Below, in pieces: positions 1-7,453 of a DNA stretch of 40,038 nt (position 1 is the first letter of the stretch; each line of letters opens with the position of its first letter). Made by a program: the position numbers and the translations under genes. The DNA is from a virus: IMG/VR virus record IMGVR_UViG_3300049893_000346, positions 1 through 40,038 of that record; one strand, 5' to 3'. The notes beneath the pieces are model-generated. The model was not told the origin of the DNA and did not search any database. It saw only the letters and a program-made list of their open reading frames with translations.

Positions 1-126
1 ATTTACTGATAGCTACGGTCTTTCTGTATGGGTTATTCTCAATTGTAGGAGATATATATGAAAATCGAAAAGGGCGTGCCGATTCCACCTGTGAACAGCC
101 AGTTCCTGAGCTGGCCGTTCGGCCAG
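1..126. repeat. Left copy of 126-bp terminal direct repeat
   Basis: Bases 1-126 are identical to 39905-40030. The repeat carries the stop-proximal spacer of the last rightward gene and the first 23 codons of the gene at 58. Both copies read into the same genes, so this is the redundancy of a circular or circularly permuted assembly rather than a separate element. Whether the virion DNA has a true short terminal repeat cannot be told from one contig. Confidence 0.9.
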
Positions 127-276
127 ATGGAGGTCGGTGATTCGTTTGAGGTTCCGCTCGATAAGCGAGAGCGATGCCGGAGCGCTGTCAGTTCCTATAG
201 CAGACAGCACCCCGGTTTGAAGTTTACTGTTCAAAAGACTGGTGACGATACTTGGAGATGTTGGAGGACAGCATGA
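58..276 (+). CDS. Small conserved phage protein (DUF7303-like)
   Basis: A 72-residue protein starting at an ATG with AGGAG at 47-51, six bases upstream. It opens MKIEKGVPIPP and then has WPFGQMEVGDSF, a pattern I know from small uncharacterised proteins of many tailed phages (DUF7303-type). It is probably a cytoplasmic early protein; no enzyme motif is visible. It lies in the rightward early operon that starts at 39069 and crosses the contig junction. Its stop overlaps the start of the next gene (ATGA). The family assignment is from memory of the motif, and the function is unknown. Confidence 0.8.
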   Translation: MKIEKGVPIPPVNSQFLSWPFGQMEVGDSFEVPLDKRERCRSAVSSYSRQHPGLKFTVQKTGDDTWRCWRTA

Positions 277-401
277 AGCCGTACCACGCGAAGAATAAGA
301 GAGTCAGTCGCTGCCCCTGCTGTGCGAGTAAGTACGCTGGAAAGAATAAGTCCGGCAAGCATCGCGCTCGGCAGCTTTCTAGGAAGGAGTGCATTGTATG
401 A
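273..401 (+). CDS. Small basic CxC-C zinc-knuckle-like protein
   Basis: A 42-residue basic protein (MKPYHAKNKRVSRCPCCASK at the start) whose ATG overlaps the stop of the upstream gene, a translational-coupling arrangement. A CPCC cluster at residues 14-17 and a late Cys could bind zinc, but the ligand set is incomplete. Its stop overlaps the next start in the same ATGA manner. It is supported mainly by the tight operon geometry. Function unknown. Confidence 0.55.
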   Translation: MKPYHAKNKRVSRCPCCASKYAGKNKSGKHRARQLSRKECIV

Positions 402-607
402 CAGGTTGGAACTTACCCCCTGGATGTACTCCCGCAGATATAGACCGGGCTGCGGGAGCACTCGTCCGCTGTTCCGTATGCGGACGAGAATTTGAACCAA
501 GCGCAGAGCAAGAGGAGGCGTTCGAAGAAACTGAAGAATGGGTATGTAATCGCCAGATGTGTCAAGATCCAGATTATCTACATGACTTAAAGAGGGATGA
601 AGGATGA
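398..607 (+). CDS. Small zinc-finger-like hypothetical protein
   Basis: A 69-residue acidic protein. I start it at the ATG at 398, which has AGGAAGGA at 381-388 in good register and overlaps the upstream stop; the in-frame GTG at 389 has no such site. CSVC near residue 25 and later cysteines (VCNRQMC) suggest a zinc-binding fold. The C-terminus DYLHDLKRDEG overlaps the next start. Function unknown; it belongs to the early operon. Confidence 0.65.
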   Translation: MTGWNLPPGCTPADIDRAAGALVRCSVCGREFEPSAEQEEAFEETEEWVCNRQMCQDPDYLHDLKRDEG

Positions 608-783
608 AATTCAAACTCGAAGAAATTGAAGCCGTCATGGAAGATATGGAGGGCTTCTGTATTAAGTGTGGGCATCAACAGTCTGGTGTAGAGCCAGACG
701 CCCGTAAGTACAAGTGTGAAGACTGTGGAGAGGACGCAGTCTACGGAGCCGAGGAACTTATAATCATGGGGCTTGTGGAGTAG
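604..783 (+). CDS. Conserved small phage zinc-ribbon protein
   Basis: A 59-residue protein with two CxxC pairs (FCIKCGHQQ and KCEDCGED), the layout of a zinc ribbon. The segments SGVEPDARKYKCEDCG and YGAEELIIMGLVE are typical of a small family found in many tailed phages and carried near replication genes. The start ATG overlaps the preceding stop. It could contact nucleic acid or protein through the ribbon. No enzymatic role is visible. Confidence 0.75.
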   Translation: MKFKLEEIEAVMEDMEGFCIKCGHQQSGVEPDARKYKCEDCGEDAVYGAEELIIMGLVE

Positions 784-834
784 CTTCCTAACTTGTGCCG
801 TGCTACCCTGTACAGGTTAGCAAAGGGAGATACT

Positions 835-1002
835 ATGGTAGATATCAATGGATATATTTTCCCAGATCGCGTGTGGGAAAAGTCCAAAAATGGATGGTAT
901 TCACGCGAATGTACTAAAGATGATGATAAACGTAGAGCGTTATTAGTTAAGGAGTTAGAAAGTGCAAACCGTAACGGAACATTGGAAGAAAGCAAAGGCT
1001 GA
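835..1002 (+). CDS. Hypothetical protein
   Basis: A 55-residue protein beginning MVDINGYIFPD. The ATG at 835 follows AAAGGGA with suitable spacing; the frame is open back to 793, but only through a TTG without a ribosome site. It is rich in charged residues, with no signal, membrane segment or known motif. Its last 41 bases overlap the next gene. Function unknown. Confidence 0.55.
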   Translation: MVDINGYIFPDRVWEKSKNGWYSRECTKDDDKRRALLVKELESANRNGTLEESKG

Positions 1003-1381
1003 TTTAGAAGCAGCCGAGAAATACCTGGATCAATACGATAGTCTAATAAGTCTGCTTCAAAACAGGGGCGTCACGCTACACTACACGGATTTCTCGAACG
1101 GTACGCCTACCTATGCGATAACTGGGAACAAAGAAACGCTAAACGAATTATTCCGGTGCTTGCGTCGGGTGGGGTACAAACTGAGCGAATATGCCCAGAA
1201 GCCCCAAGAGAAACAGACTTACTGGACTGCTTTTTGGGATCATGAAAATGGGTCGCGCATCTTTACGTCCTTTAGTTCCACGGCTTGTCGCCAAGTTAAA
1301 GTCGGTGAGAAGCAAATTACCGTGGACGTCTACGAAACAGTGTGCGACGATGGAAATGTTAGTGTACCTGAAGCCGTATAG
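962..1381 (+). CDS. Hypothetical early protein
   Basis: A 139-residue soluble protein starting at GTG 962, with GGAG about seven bases upstream inside the previous gene. The N-terminal 30 residues (HWKKAKADLEAAEKYLDQYD) are predicted helical and coiled-coil-like. The middle (LHYTDFSNGTPTYAITGNKE) looks like a small alpha/beta domain. No recognised family. The overlap with the upstream gene suggests coupled translation. A hairpin follows the stop. Confidence 0.6.
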   Translation: MQTVTEHWKKAKADLEAAEKYLDQYDSLISLLQNRGVTLHYTDFSNGTPTYAITGNKETLNELFRCLRRVGYKLSEYAQKPQEKQTYWTAFWDHENGSRIFTSFSSTACRQVKVGEKQITVDVYETVCDDGNVSVPEAV

Positions 1382-1588
1382 GGACTATCGAGGAGGACTG
1401 CCTTCGGGCAGTCCTCACTTGGATTGGGACGATTACTGGCTAAATGTATGGGCGCAGGTAAGGCTTAGGAATTGCTCGAGGCTTTACTTGCGGGCGGCTA
1501 TGCGCAATCCGGGGGTGGGCCGCTACCCTATGCCACCCCCTAATATGAAAACGCTGTAAACGCAAATAAAACGCTAGGAGTTATTAGT
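1382..1588 (+). other. Gene-free stretch with two hairpins
   Basis: About 200 bases without a convincing gene. The first hairpin (1393-1416) has a 10-bp stem closed by a C(UUCG)G tetraloop. The second has GGGGGTGG (1511-1518) pairing with CCACCCCC (1533-1540) across a 14-base loop. Neither is followed by a clean U run, so they may be processing or stability elements, or weak terminators. A frame open through this stretch exists but has no ribosome site and no protein character. Confidence 0.5.
1393..1416 (+). terminator. UUCG-tetraloop hairpin after the first gene block
   Basis: The stem is 1393-1402 with 1407-1416 and the loop is TTCG, an exceptionally stable tetraloop. It follows the stop at 1381 by 11 bases. 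There is no poly-U tail, so factor-independent termination is not assured; it may instead protect the 3' end of the upstream transcript. Confidence 0.45.
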
Positions 1589-1903
1589 ATGAAAGTTAGA
1601 ATTGTGCTGTGTGTGAGTATAAAGGATGCTTTGGAATTGGGCAAGCTCTTCGAGAATTTGAAGATAGAACCCCAGACTATGGAATTTGTTAAGAATGGGA
1701 AAGTAGCGGCTGTGAAGCGAGCACCTATTCGCAGGACGCGCCTAAACGATACCCAGATACAGGATATTCTTAACGTAGTAACGTCTGGTAAGAAATACAG
1801 TATGGAGAAGTTGGCGAAGCAGCACCACTGTTCCCCAGAGACTATTCGCCGCATCGCAAAGGGAGAACATCCTAAACTCAAGAAGCTTGTAGGAAAAGCC
1901 TAG
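1589..1903 (+). CDS. Helix-turn-helix DNA-binding protein
   Basis: A 104-residue basic protein, ATG with AGGAG ten bases upstream. The C-terminal half has a resolvase/Hin-type helix-turn-helix: RRTRLNDTQIQDIL (first helix), then YSMEKLAKQHHCSPETIRRI (turn and recognition helix), then KGEHPKLKKL. The N-terminal 45 residues are unassigned. It stands alone between two hairpins and a promoter, which fits a regulator of the replication block just downstream. It is the only clear HTH protein I see in the genome, so it is a candidate reader of the GTACAGAT operators; that link is inference. Confidence 0.75.
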   Translation: MKVRIVLCVSIKDALELGKLFENLKIEPQTMEFVKNGKVAAVKRAPIRRTRLNDTQIQDILNVVTSGKKYSMEKLAKQHHCSPETIRRIAKGEHPKLKKLVGKA

Positions 1904-1916
1904 CCTGTGGTATAAT
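1887..1916 (+). promoter_or_regulatory. Sigma70-type promoter of the replication block
   Basis: -35 TTGTAG (1887-1892), 18-bp spacer, perfect -10 TATAAT (1911-1916) with an extended TGG before it. Transcription would start near 1923, inside a small inverted repeat (TCCCC/GGGGA, 1921-1936) in the leader. It precedes the gene at 1955. The -35 differs from the TTGC type shared by the other promoters in this genome. Confidence 0.75.
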
Positions 1917-1954
1917 AGCGTCCCCGCTATAGGGGAATCAACGGAGTAATGAGT

Positions 1955-2692
1955 ATGAGTACAGAAGTAGTCAGTTGGGAAAATAAACTTGCAGAAGATG
2001 CGAAGGCGGTTGCGGAGCTTTACCGCCCGAGTGTTGGTCGTATTGGGTTTAAGTCCGGAGTTATGACCTACGCCGGGAATGTTATTCCTGGAAATAAGAC
2101 GCAAGTGGTAGTCCTTGGAAGTGCGTTTGAGCGTAACTTCTATACAGGGCGGTATGACCCAGATAAATTGGTCAACCCGTCATGTTTCGCTATGGGGCTT
2201 ACGAATGAAAATATGCTCCCCCATGCGGAGGTTCCTACGCCGGAACATGAGAACTGTAGGGATTGTCCTCGCAATGAATGGGGTAGTGACTTACAGGGGC
2301 GAAAAGGAAAAGCGTGTAAGGAAATTGTACGGCTGGCTCTTCTGCCCGCCAGCGCGGTAGAGTCCGCAGAGGCAGTCGCCAAGAGCGATCTTGCCATATG
2401 TAAGCTCCCCGTAACCAGTGTCCGGAATTGGGGCAGCTATGTGAATAAGCTGGCTACGATGATTAATCATCCACCGTGGGCGGTAGTTACGGAAATATCT
2501 CTTACACCCGACGCTAAGACGCAGTTCAAGGTCAACTTCCAAGAAGTAACTGCGATTAAGGATGTAGAGATTCTTGGAGCCATCAACGGACGGATTAAGG
2601 CAGCTCAGGATATTTTGCTTACCCCGTATGACTATACGAAGGAAGCACAAGAGCCTGAAAAGGCCGACGCCGGTAAGAAGAAAAAATACTGA
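1955..2692 (+). CDS. Probable single-stranded DNA-binding-type phage protein
   Basis: A 245-residue protein directly ahead of the DNA polymerase. I choose ATG 1955 because GGAG at 1943-1946 lies 8 bases upstream; the ATG at 1949 would be too close. The middle has a Cys/His cluster (PEHENCRDCPRNEWG, with a later Cys in KACKE), a likely zinc site. A lysine-rich tail follows an acidic stretch. Proteins of this layout next to phage PolA are often annotated as ssDNA-binding or replication accessory proteins. The position supports this, but no OB-fold signature is certain. Its stop overlaps the polymerase start (TGATG). Confidence 0.6.
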   Translation: MSTEVVSWENKLAEDAKAVAELYRPSVGRIGFKSGVMTYAGNVIPGNKTQVVVLGSAFERNFYTGRYDPDKLVNPSCFAMGLTNENMLPHAEVPTPEHENCRDCPRNEWGSDLQGRKGKACKEIVRLALLPASAVESAEAVAKSDLAICKLPVTSVRNWGSYVNKLATMINHPPWAVVTEISLTPDAKTQFKVNFQEVTAIKDVEILGAINGRIKAAQDILLTPYDYTKEAQEPEKADAGKKKKY

Positions 2693-4455
2693 TGATTACA
2701 GTAGACTTCGAAACGGAGTCTATTGTAGGTAATCCACTGGTGAATCCTCCAGTGCCGGTCGGGGTTGCCCTCTACGTCGAGGGCAGCCCCCCGGAGTACC
2801 TTCCAATAGACGCAAATTCAAAAGAGAAACTGCGCCAGATATGGGGTGGTAATGAACCATTACTGTTCCACAATGCGCCGTTCGACTTATCAGTAGCTGA
2901 GCGCCATCTAGGACTACCTCACCCACGCGATTGGCGGCGCGTTCACGACACGGTGTTTCAGGTATTCCTGCGTGATCCATACGCGGAAAGCCTTAGCCTG
3001 AAACCAAGTGCTGCGAAGTATCTGGGGATGCTACCGGAGGAGCAAGATGAACTTCGTGACTGGATCTTGGCTAATACTCAAGCGCTCAAGACGAATTGGG
3101 GAGGCTATATATCGAAGGCACCGTTTGAGTTGGTATCAAAGTATGCGGTGGGGGATGTACTCCGCACTCATGGGCTTTATGCCGCTCTCTCCCCCTCTAC
3201 ACCTACTGCCGCCTATGACCGTGAGAGACGCCTTGCGCCGATACTTACGGAATCCTCAAGACATGGGATACGAGTTGACCGTGCGGCGCTTGAAATGGAT
3301 ACAGAGCAAGCCAGAGCCGCTTTACAAGGAGTGGACGAGCTCATACGACAGAGACTTAATGCACCGGGACTAAACCCTGGAAGTGGTTCGCAGCTCGCGG
3401 CGGCGCTTAAGTCCTCGGGAGTAATGACGGAGTTTAAGAAGACCCCCACGGGTCGGGACAGCACTAGCAAGAAGAATCTGCTGGCGACCTTGCCCGATAA
3501 AGAACTACTCGAGATATTGGTGTACCGAGGTACTCTCGAGACCATAGTCGGCACCTTTATGGAACCGTGGTTGGAATTCTCTCGCGCCGATAACAGACTT
3601 CACACAAATTGGAACCAAGTGCGCGGTGAGGAGCAACCCGGATATAGTAAGGGTACGCGAACAGGGAGACTAAGTAGTGACCACCCGAATTTCCAAAACC
3701 CCCCTAAGGAACCGCCACCACCGCCGCCGGAAGGGTTCTCGCCAATACCAGAAATGCGAAAATACCTTCTACCAGAAGAAGGTCACAAGTGGATTATGCG
3801 AGATTTCTCCGGTCAAGAAGTTAGAGTCCTCGCACATTTTGAGGATGATATCCTTCTTGCGGCGTATAAGGAAAACCCAGACCTAGATCCACACGCATAC
3901 GCTCAAGAGTTAATCCGCCAGAAGACTGGCAAGACCTACGAACGTAAGGCTGTCAAGATTACTGCTTTCTCTGTTATTTACGGAGCTGGTGGGCAAAAGA
4001 TTGCTGACAGCCTCGGGGTAAGTTTGCAGGAAGGCTACGAGATTAAGAATGCCTATCTTGCAGCATTCCCCGGAGTAGGGGATCTACAGAGAGGTACGTC
4101 GGCGGCTGGCCGGTCGGGGGCTGGTATCACAACATGGGGTGGACGGCACTACCATGCCGAACCGCCTAAGATGGTAAACGGGAAGTACAGGTCGTTCGAA
4201 TACAAGTTGTTGAACTACCTCATTCAAGGCAGCTCGGCTGACCAAACGAAACAGTGCCTTAATGACTGGTACGAAGTAAAGGACAGCGACACCATATTTC
4301 TCGCTACGGTACATGACGAAATAAATGCGTCAGTGCCGGAGGATATGACAGAACGGGAGATGGAAGTGTTGCGGGTATCTATGGACCAAGACCTGTTTGA
4401 CTGCCCGATGAAGTCGGCAGGCGCAGTAGGAAATTCCTGGTGGGAGGCAAAATGA
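2692..4455 (+). CDS. polA-like: Family A DNA polymerase with 3'-5' exonuclease
   Basis: A 587-residue replicative polymerase. The exonuclease domain shows DFET (residues 5-8), FHNAPFD (59-65) and YAVGD (151-155), the three DnaQ-like acidic motifs. The polymerase domain has TGRLSS (324-329), motif A MRDFSGQE with Asp371, motif B with Arg418, Lys422, Phe426 and Tyr430, and motif C VHDE with Asp542 and Glu543. There is no 5'-nuclease domain, as is usual for phage enzymes. Phe426 aligns with E. coli Pol I Phe762. A proline run (341-346) lies before motif A. Translation is coupled to the upstream gene. It would copy the genome and accept the hydroxymethyl-dUTP made by the cassette at 7.9-10.4 kb. 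Confidence 0.95.
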   Translation: MITVDFETESIVGNPLVNPPVPVGVALYVEGSPPEYLPIDANSKEKLRQIWGGNEPLLFHNAPFDLSVAERHLGLPHPRDWRRVHDTVFQVFLRDPYAESLSLKPSAAKYLGMLPEEQDELRDWILANTQALKTNWGGYISKAPFELVSKYAVGDVLRTHGLYAALSPSTPTAAYDRERRLAPILTESSRHGIRVDRAALEMDTEQARAALQGVDELIRQRLNAPGLNPGSGSQLAAALKSSGVMTEFKKTPTGRDSTSKKNLLATLPDKELLEILVYRGTLETIVGTFMEPWLEFSRADNRLHTNWNQVRGEEQPGYSKGTRTGRLSSDHPNFQNPPKEPPPPPPEGFSPIPEMRKYLLPEEGHKWIMRDFSGQEVRVLAHFEDDILLAAYKENPDLDPHAYAQELIRQKTGKTYERKAVKITAFSVIYGAGGQKIADSLGVSLQEGYEIKNAYLAAFPGVGDLQRGTSAAGRSGAGITTWGGRHYHAEPPKMVNGKYRSFEYKLLNYLIQGSSADQTKQCLNDWYEVKDSDTIFLATVHDEINASVPEDMTEREMEVLRVSMDQDLFDCPMKSAGAVGNSWWEAK

Positions 4456-4649
4456 TTAAAGACCACAAGCAGAAACCAAGCCCAGATTTGCATAATTACA
4501 TGAAGATCCTAATGCGAAAGTTTGAAGAAAACATCGCACCGGGGGTTCACCATGTGGAGGTGCTTCACGATCCATGGTGTGCTTTCCTCAATAATAAGGG
4601 AACGTGTAACTGTAATCCAGAAATAGGTAAAATTACGAGGGAGCAATAA
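4452..4649 (+). CDS. Small conserved phage protein
   Basis: A 65-residue protein. The ATG at 4452 overlaps the polymerase stop and has GGGAGG just upstream; the in-frame GTG at 4440 lacks a site. The C-terminal part VEVLHDPWCAFLNNKGTCNC, followed by NPEIG, resembles a short family seen in many phages, with three cysteines that may bind metal. Function unknown. Its stop overlaps the next start (TAATG). Confidence 0.65.
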   Translation: MIKDHKQKPSPDLHNYMKILMRKFEENIAPGVHHVEVLHDPWCAFLNNKGTCNCNPEIGKITREQ

Positions 4650-4741
4650 TGGAAGACGTACTTCAATGGATTTTCATTGGTCTCGTGTTGGGGTACACTA
4701 TGGGGAGTGATCTCTATGATCTTTGGAAAGGCAAAAAGTGA
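4649..4741 (+). CDS. 30-residue single-pass membrane micropeptide
   Basis: The ORF reads MEDVLQWIFIGLVLGYTMGS followed by a short charged tail ending KGKK. Residues 5-19 form one hydrophobic helix; the positive C-terminus suggests N-out, C-in topology. The start overlaps the preceding stop, which is the main evidence that it is translated. It could be a small inner-membrane effector. Function unknown. Confidence 0.5.
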   Translation: MEDVLQWIFIGLVLGYTMGSDLYDLWKGKK

Positions 4742-4841
4742 AGTCCCCTGTATAGGATTCACTGTACACTTCGGTAAAGAATGGCGGGTACATCTGCGCC
4801 TGTGGAAGCAGACCTTTTACGTTGAAAAGAGAACTAAGTGA
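4716..4841 (+). CDS. 41-residue basic hypothetical protein
   Basis: ATG 4716 lies inside the membrane micropeptide gene in another frame, and the stop overlaps the GTG start of the nuclease gene (GTGA). The protein (MIFGKAKSEVPCIGFTVHFG at the start) is basic with an aromatic-rich C-terminal half. The coupling at its 3' end is the main support. Function unknown. Confidence 0.45.
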   Translation: MIFGKAKSEVPCIGFTVHFGKEWRVHLRLWKQTFYVEKRTK

Positions 4842-5485
4842 CTGTACTATCTTACAGCAAGTGGTCAACTTACGATAAGTGTCCCCGTCAGTATAAGTAC
4901 CGTTATCTGGACAAGCTGCCGACCCCCAAGTCCGCAGCTATGTCTAGGGGTACTATGATCCATGATTCTGTAGAGCAATTCCTTAAGGGAACTGCGGATA
5001 GACTCCACGATGTAATCCACGATTACTACGTCAACTACTTCGAAAAGTTGAAAAGTCTGGGGGCCAAGGCGGAGGAGAAGTTTGCCTTTACAGACGATTG
5101 GCAGCCGACAGAATTTGACGACCCTAATGCGATGGTGCGGGGCGTGATAGATATCATCATGCCCCCGCAGCCCGACCACGTTCATATATTCGAACTTAAG
5201 ACGGGGAAGGAGTACGATGACCATGTACTCCAACGATTCCTGTACGCTACGGCAGGGATGTGTCAGCACCCCGAGGTTAAGGATGTTCATGTTACGAACA
5301 TATATCTAGATCAAAAATCCAACAAGGGCGAGAAGTACACCCGCGATTTCGCCGAGTTTATGAAGGATACTTGGAAGCGGCGATTTACGAAAGTGCGGGA
5401 GGATACAGACTTTACAGCGATGCCGAGCGTAGCTTGTGATCGTTGCCCCTTCTCGCGGGGCGCAGGAGGCCCCTGTGAATTCTAG
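4838..5485 (+). CDS. RecB/Cas4-like PD-(D/E)XK nuclease with predicted Fe-S cluster
   Basis: A 215-residue nuclease starting at GTG 4838. It opens SYSKWSTYDKCPRQYKYRY, the RecB/Cas4 signature. It has His42 (RGTMIHDSVE), Asp105 (RGVIDII), Glu119-x-Lys121 (FELKTGK) and Gln132 (LQRFLYA), the full PD-(D/E)XK set. Cys15 with Cys200, Cys203 and Cys213 matches the four-cysteine 4Fe-4S arrangement of Cas4/AddB-type nucleases. It is likely a 5'-3' or end-processing exonuclease in replication or recombination, working with the VRR-NUC and helicase genes that follow. The ends of the three genes overlap, so they are one translational unit. Confidence 0.88.
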   Translation: MTVLSYSKWSTYDKCPRQYKYRYLDKLPTPKSAAMSRGTMIHDSVEQFLKGTADRLHDVIHDYYVNYFEKLKSLGAKAEEKFAFTDDWQPTEFDDPNAMVRGVIDIIMPPQPDHVHIFELKTGKEYDDHVLQRFLYATAGMCQHPEVKDVHVTNIYLDQKSNKGEKYTRDFAEFMKDTWKRRFTKVREDTDFTAMPSVACDRCPFSRGAGGPCEF

Positions 5486-5843
5486 TGAATGGGCTAGGGA
5501 GAAGAAAGTTTGTGAACACGCTGAGAAAACTGGTTGGCTCATTCTTAAGTTTACCCCCGATGGACAGCGCGGCTGGCCCGATAGACTATTCATCAACCAG
5601 TATGGAGTCCATGTATATATCGAATTTAAACGGCCAGCGGAGCGCCTTAAACGTCTACAAGCGTATCGCTTGTGGCAGCTACTTTCACGGGGATGCTACG
5701 CCTATGGGCCGATTGATACAGTAGAACACGGAAAGGCAATTCTAGACACCCATGTTGACGAAACAAGAGTGGATTCCCCACGAGTACCAGCTTTCTGCAT
5801 TAAAATTGATGCTGAGTCAGGGGAGCGTGGGGCTATTTCTTGA
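5475..5843 (+). CDS. VRR-NUC domain nuclease
   Basis: A 122-residue protein. I start at GTG 5475, five bases after AGGAGG (5464-5469) and inside the preceding gene. The family pattern is clear: SSEWAREKKVCEHAEKTGW, GWPDRLF (Asp36), YIEFKRP (Glu50, Lys52), then LQAYRLWQLLSRG. This is the compact phage VRR-NUC fold, a PD-(D/E)XK nuclease known to cut branched DNA or to be fused to or paired with SNF2 helicases. Here a SNF2-type gene follows and overlaps it by 92 bases. It probably resolves replication intermediates. Confidence 0.88.
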   Translation: MNSSEWAREKKVCEHAEKTGWLILKFTPDGQRGWPDRLFINQYGVHVYIEFKRPAERLKRLQAYRLWQLLSRGCYAYGPIDTVEHGKAILDTHVDETRVDSPRVPAFCIKIDAESGERGAIS

Positions 5844-7155
5844 TCCAGGACTAGGCAAAACGTCTATATGTCTGTCAGGATTCAAGATATTGAAGCAGAA
5901 GGGTTATGCGCATAAAATGCTGATTATTGCCCCGCTGCGTCCCTGTTACGCAGTCTGGCCTACTGAGATTGAGAAGTGGGAAAACTTTAAGGAACTAACC
6001 TACGTCATTGTTCACGGCCCCAACAAGGAGGCAGCTATCCGTGCCGACGCAGACATCTATATCATCAACCCAGAAGGACTTGTCTGGCTCCTTAACGAAC
6101 AAGATGCTAGATATAAGCTACAGGATTTCGATGTACTTTGTATTGACGAATCAACTAAATTTAAAGATTCTGGCACTAAACGATTTAAGGCACTTAGACC
6201 TCATGTCAAGCGATTTAAAAGACGATGGATACTCACAGGTACGCCAGCGCCTAACGGAATTGCTGACTTGTTTGGACAGATATTCATCCTCGACATGGGC
6301 AGGGCTCTTGGAAAGTACGTCACCCACTTCCGCAACGAATACTTCTACCGAGGGTACAGCAACTACGAATGGATCCTCCGCCCCGGAGCCTTTAGAGAAA
6401 TCACAGATAGAATTGCCCCTTTAGTCTATCAGTTAAATGCTGAGGACTACCTTAAAATGCCGGAACTTATAGAGACTAACATCTATATAGACCTGCCCCC
6501 CAAAGCGAAACAAGTGTATGGGGATATAGAAAATAGTTTCATTGCTATGCTAGACGCGGGGGATATAGTCGCCGCGAATAGCGCGGTCGCCGGGGGTAAG
6601 TGTCGGCAAATAGCGAACGGAGCAGTATATCTTGAGGATGGAACTTACACTATACTTCATGAGGAAAAACTGGATGCGCTTGAAGACTTACTTGAAGAAC
6701 TATCCGGCAAACCTACGCTCGTCCTTTACGAATTTCGTCATGATTTGGAGAGACTGCAACGACGATTTCCGGACGCACAGACAATTAGTTCCGGTACGCC
6801 TATTCAAACCCTTGAGAACATTATCTTACGATTTAACACGGGACAGATACCTGTATTATTGGGCCATCCCGCTTCCATGGGGCATGGCCTTAATCTTCAA
6901 GGCTCGTGCCATCACGTCGTATGGTTTGGTATCCCATGGAACTACGAGCACTACGATCAAGCTATTCGACGAGTATATAGACAAGGTCAAAAGAATGAGC
7001 ACGTTTATATCTACCATATAGTAGCGAGGGATACAAAAGACGAAGACGTAGCCTCCGTCCTTAAACTCAAAGATAAGACTCAAGCGCAAATAAATGAAGC
7101 TATCGCGAGGCACCGGGCTGGTACACTGGCCCCTGTACCAGTAAAGGCGGGGTGA
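5752..7155 (+). CDS. SNF2-type superfamily 2 DNA helicase/translocase
   Basis: A 467-residue ATPase. It has the N-terminal PHEYQLSAL motif, Walker A DPGLGKT (31-37), motif II IDES (131-134), motif III LTGTP (161-165), and near the C-terminus the motif VI run QAIRRVYRQGQ. The HGLNLQGS segment is motif V of SNF2 enzymes. Phage proteins of this class often pair with VRR-NUC nucleases and are thought to remodel or translocate on dsDNA during replication. The ATG at 5752 has only a distant Shine-Dalgarno (AAAGG), so expression probably depends on coupling to the overlapping upstream gene. Confidence 0.92.
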   Translation: MLTKQEWIPHEYQLSALKLMLSQGSVGLFLDPGLGKTSICLSGFKILKQKGYAHKMLIIAPLRPCYAVWPTEIEKWENFKELTYVIVHGPNKEAAIRADADIYIINPEGLVWLLNEQDARYKLQDFDVLCIDESTKFKDSGTKRFKALRPHVKRFKRRWILTGTPAPNGIADLFGQIFILDMGRALGKYVTHFRNEYFYRGYSNYEWILRPGAFREITDRIAPLVYQLNAEDYLKMPELIETNIYIDLPPKAKQVYGDIENSFIAMLDAGDIVAANSAVAGGKCRQIANGAVYLEDGTYTILHEEKLDALEDLLEELSGKPTLVLYEFRHDLERLQRRFPDAQTISSGTPIQTLENIILRFNTGQIPVLLGHPASMGHGLNLQGSCHHVVWFGIPWNYEHYDQAIRRVYRQGQKNEHVYIYHIVARDTKDEDVASVLKLKDKTQAQINEAIARHRAGTLAPVPVKAG

Positions 7156-7364
7156 TGGAAATAGATATGTTGATAACAATGAACGAGGAACAGGAAATAT
7201 GGGTACACATCAAAAGTGAAAGGGCTAGAGCGGAATTTAGGTTGCTAGGACTGCCAGACGAAGAACATAGTATAATGATAGGAATGCCTATCGATCAGTT
7301 TATTGATATGCTTCCTCCTGACATGGTTTACCAGATCGTTGCAGACAAAAAAGATTTGCATTGA
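7155..7364 (+). CDS. Hypothetical acidic protein
   Basis: A 69-residue acidic protein (MEIDMLITMNEEQEIWVHIK at the start). The ATG at 7155 overlaps the helicase stop (TGATG). No motif is recognised; it has alternating hydrophobic beta-like segments and a proline-rich C-terminal turn (DMLPPDMVYQI). It closes the replication operon, with a new promoter right after it. Function unknown. Confidence 0.6.
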   Translation: MEIDMLITMNEEQEIWVHIKSERARAEFRLLGLPDEEHSIMIGMPIDQFIDMLPPDMVYQIVADKKDLH

Positions 7365-7367
7365 GTA

Positions 7368-7396
7368 TTGCAACCGAAAAAGTCTTGTGCTATTTT
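7368..7396 (+). promoter_or_regulatory. Extended -10 promoter of the basic-protein gene
   Basis: -35 TTGCAA (7368-7373), 17-bp spacer ending in TGC, -10 TATTTT (7391-7396). The start would be near 7403, giving a leader of about 50 bases before the ATG at 7454. It has the same TTGCnn / TGC-TAnnnT design as four other promoters in this genome. Confidence 0.75.
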
Positions 7397-7453
7397 ACGC
7401 AAACGCTAGGTAGGGGACTATCTAGCCATAACAAACCACTAGGAGCATCTAAA

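Noticed and set aside
1191-1559. 122-codon frame overlapping the end of the gene at 962 and the two hairpins
   Set aside because: No start signal; the sequence is an alternate frame of the upstream gene and then hairpin DNA.
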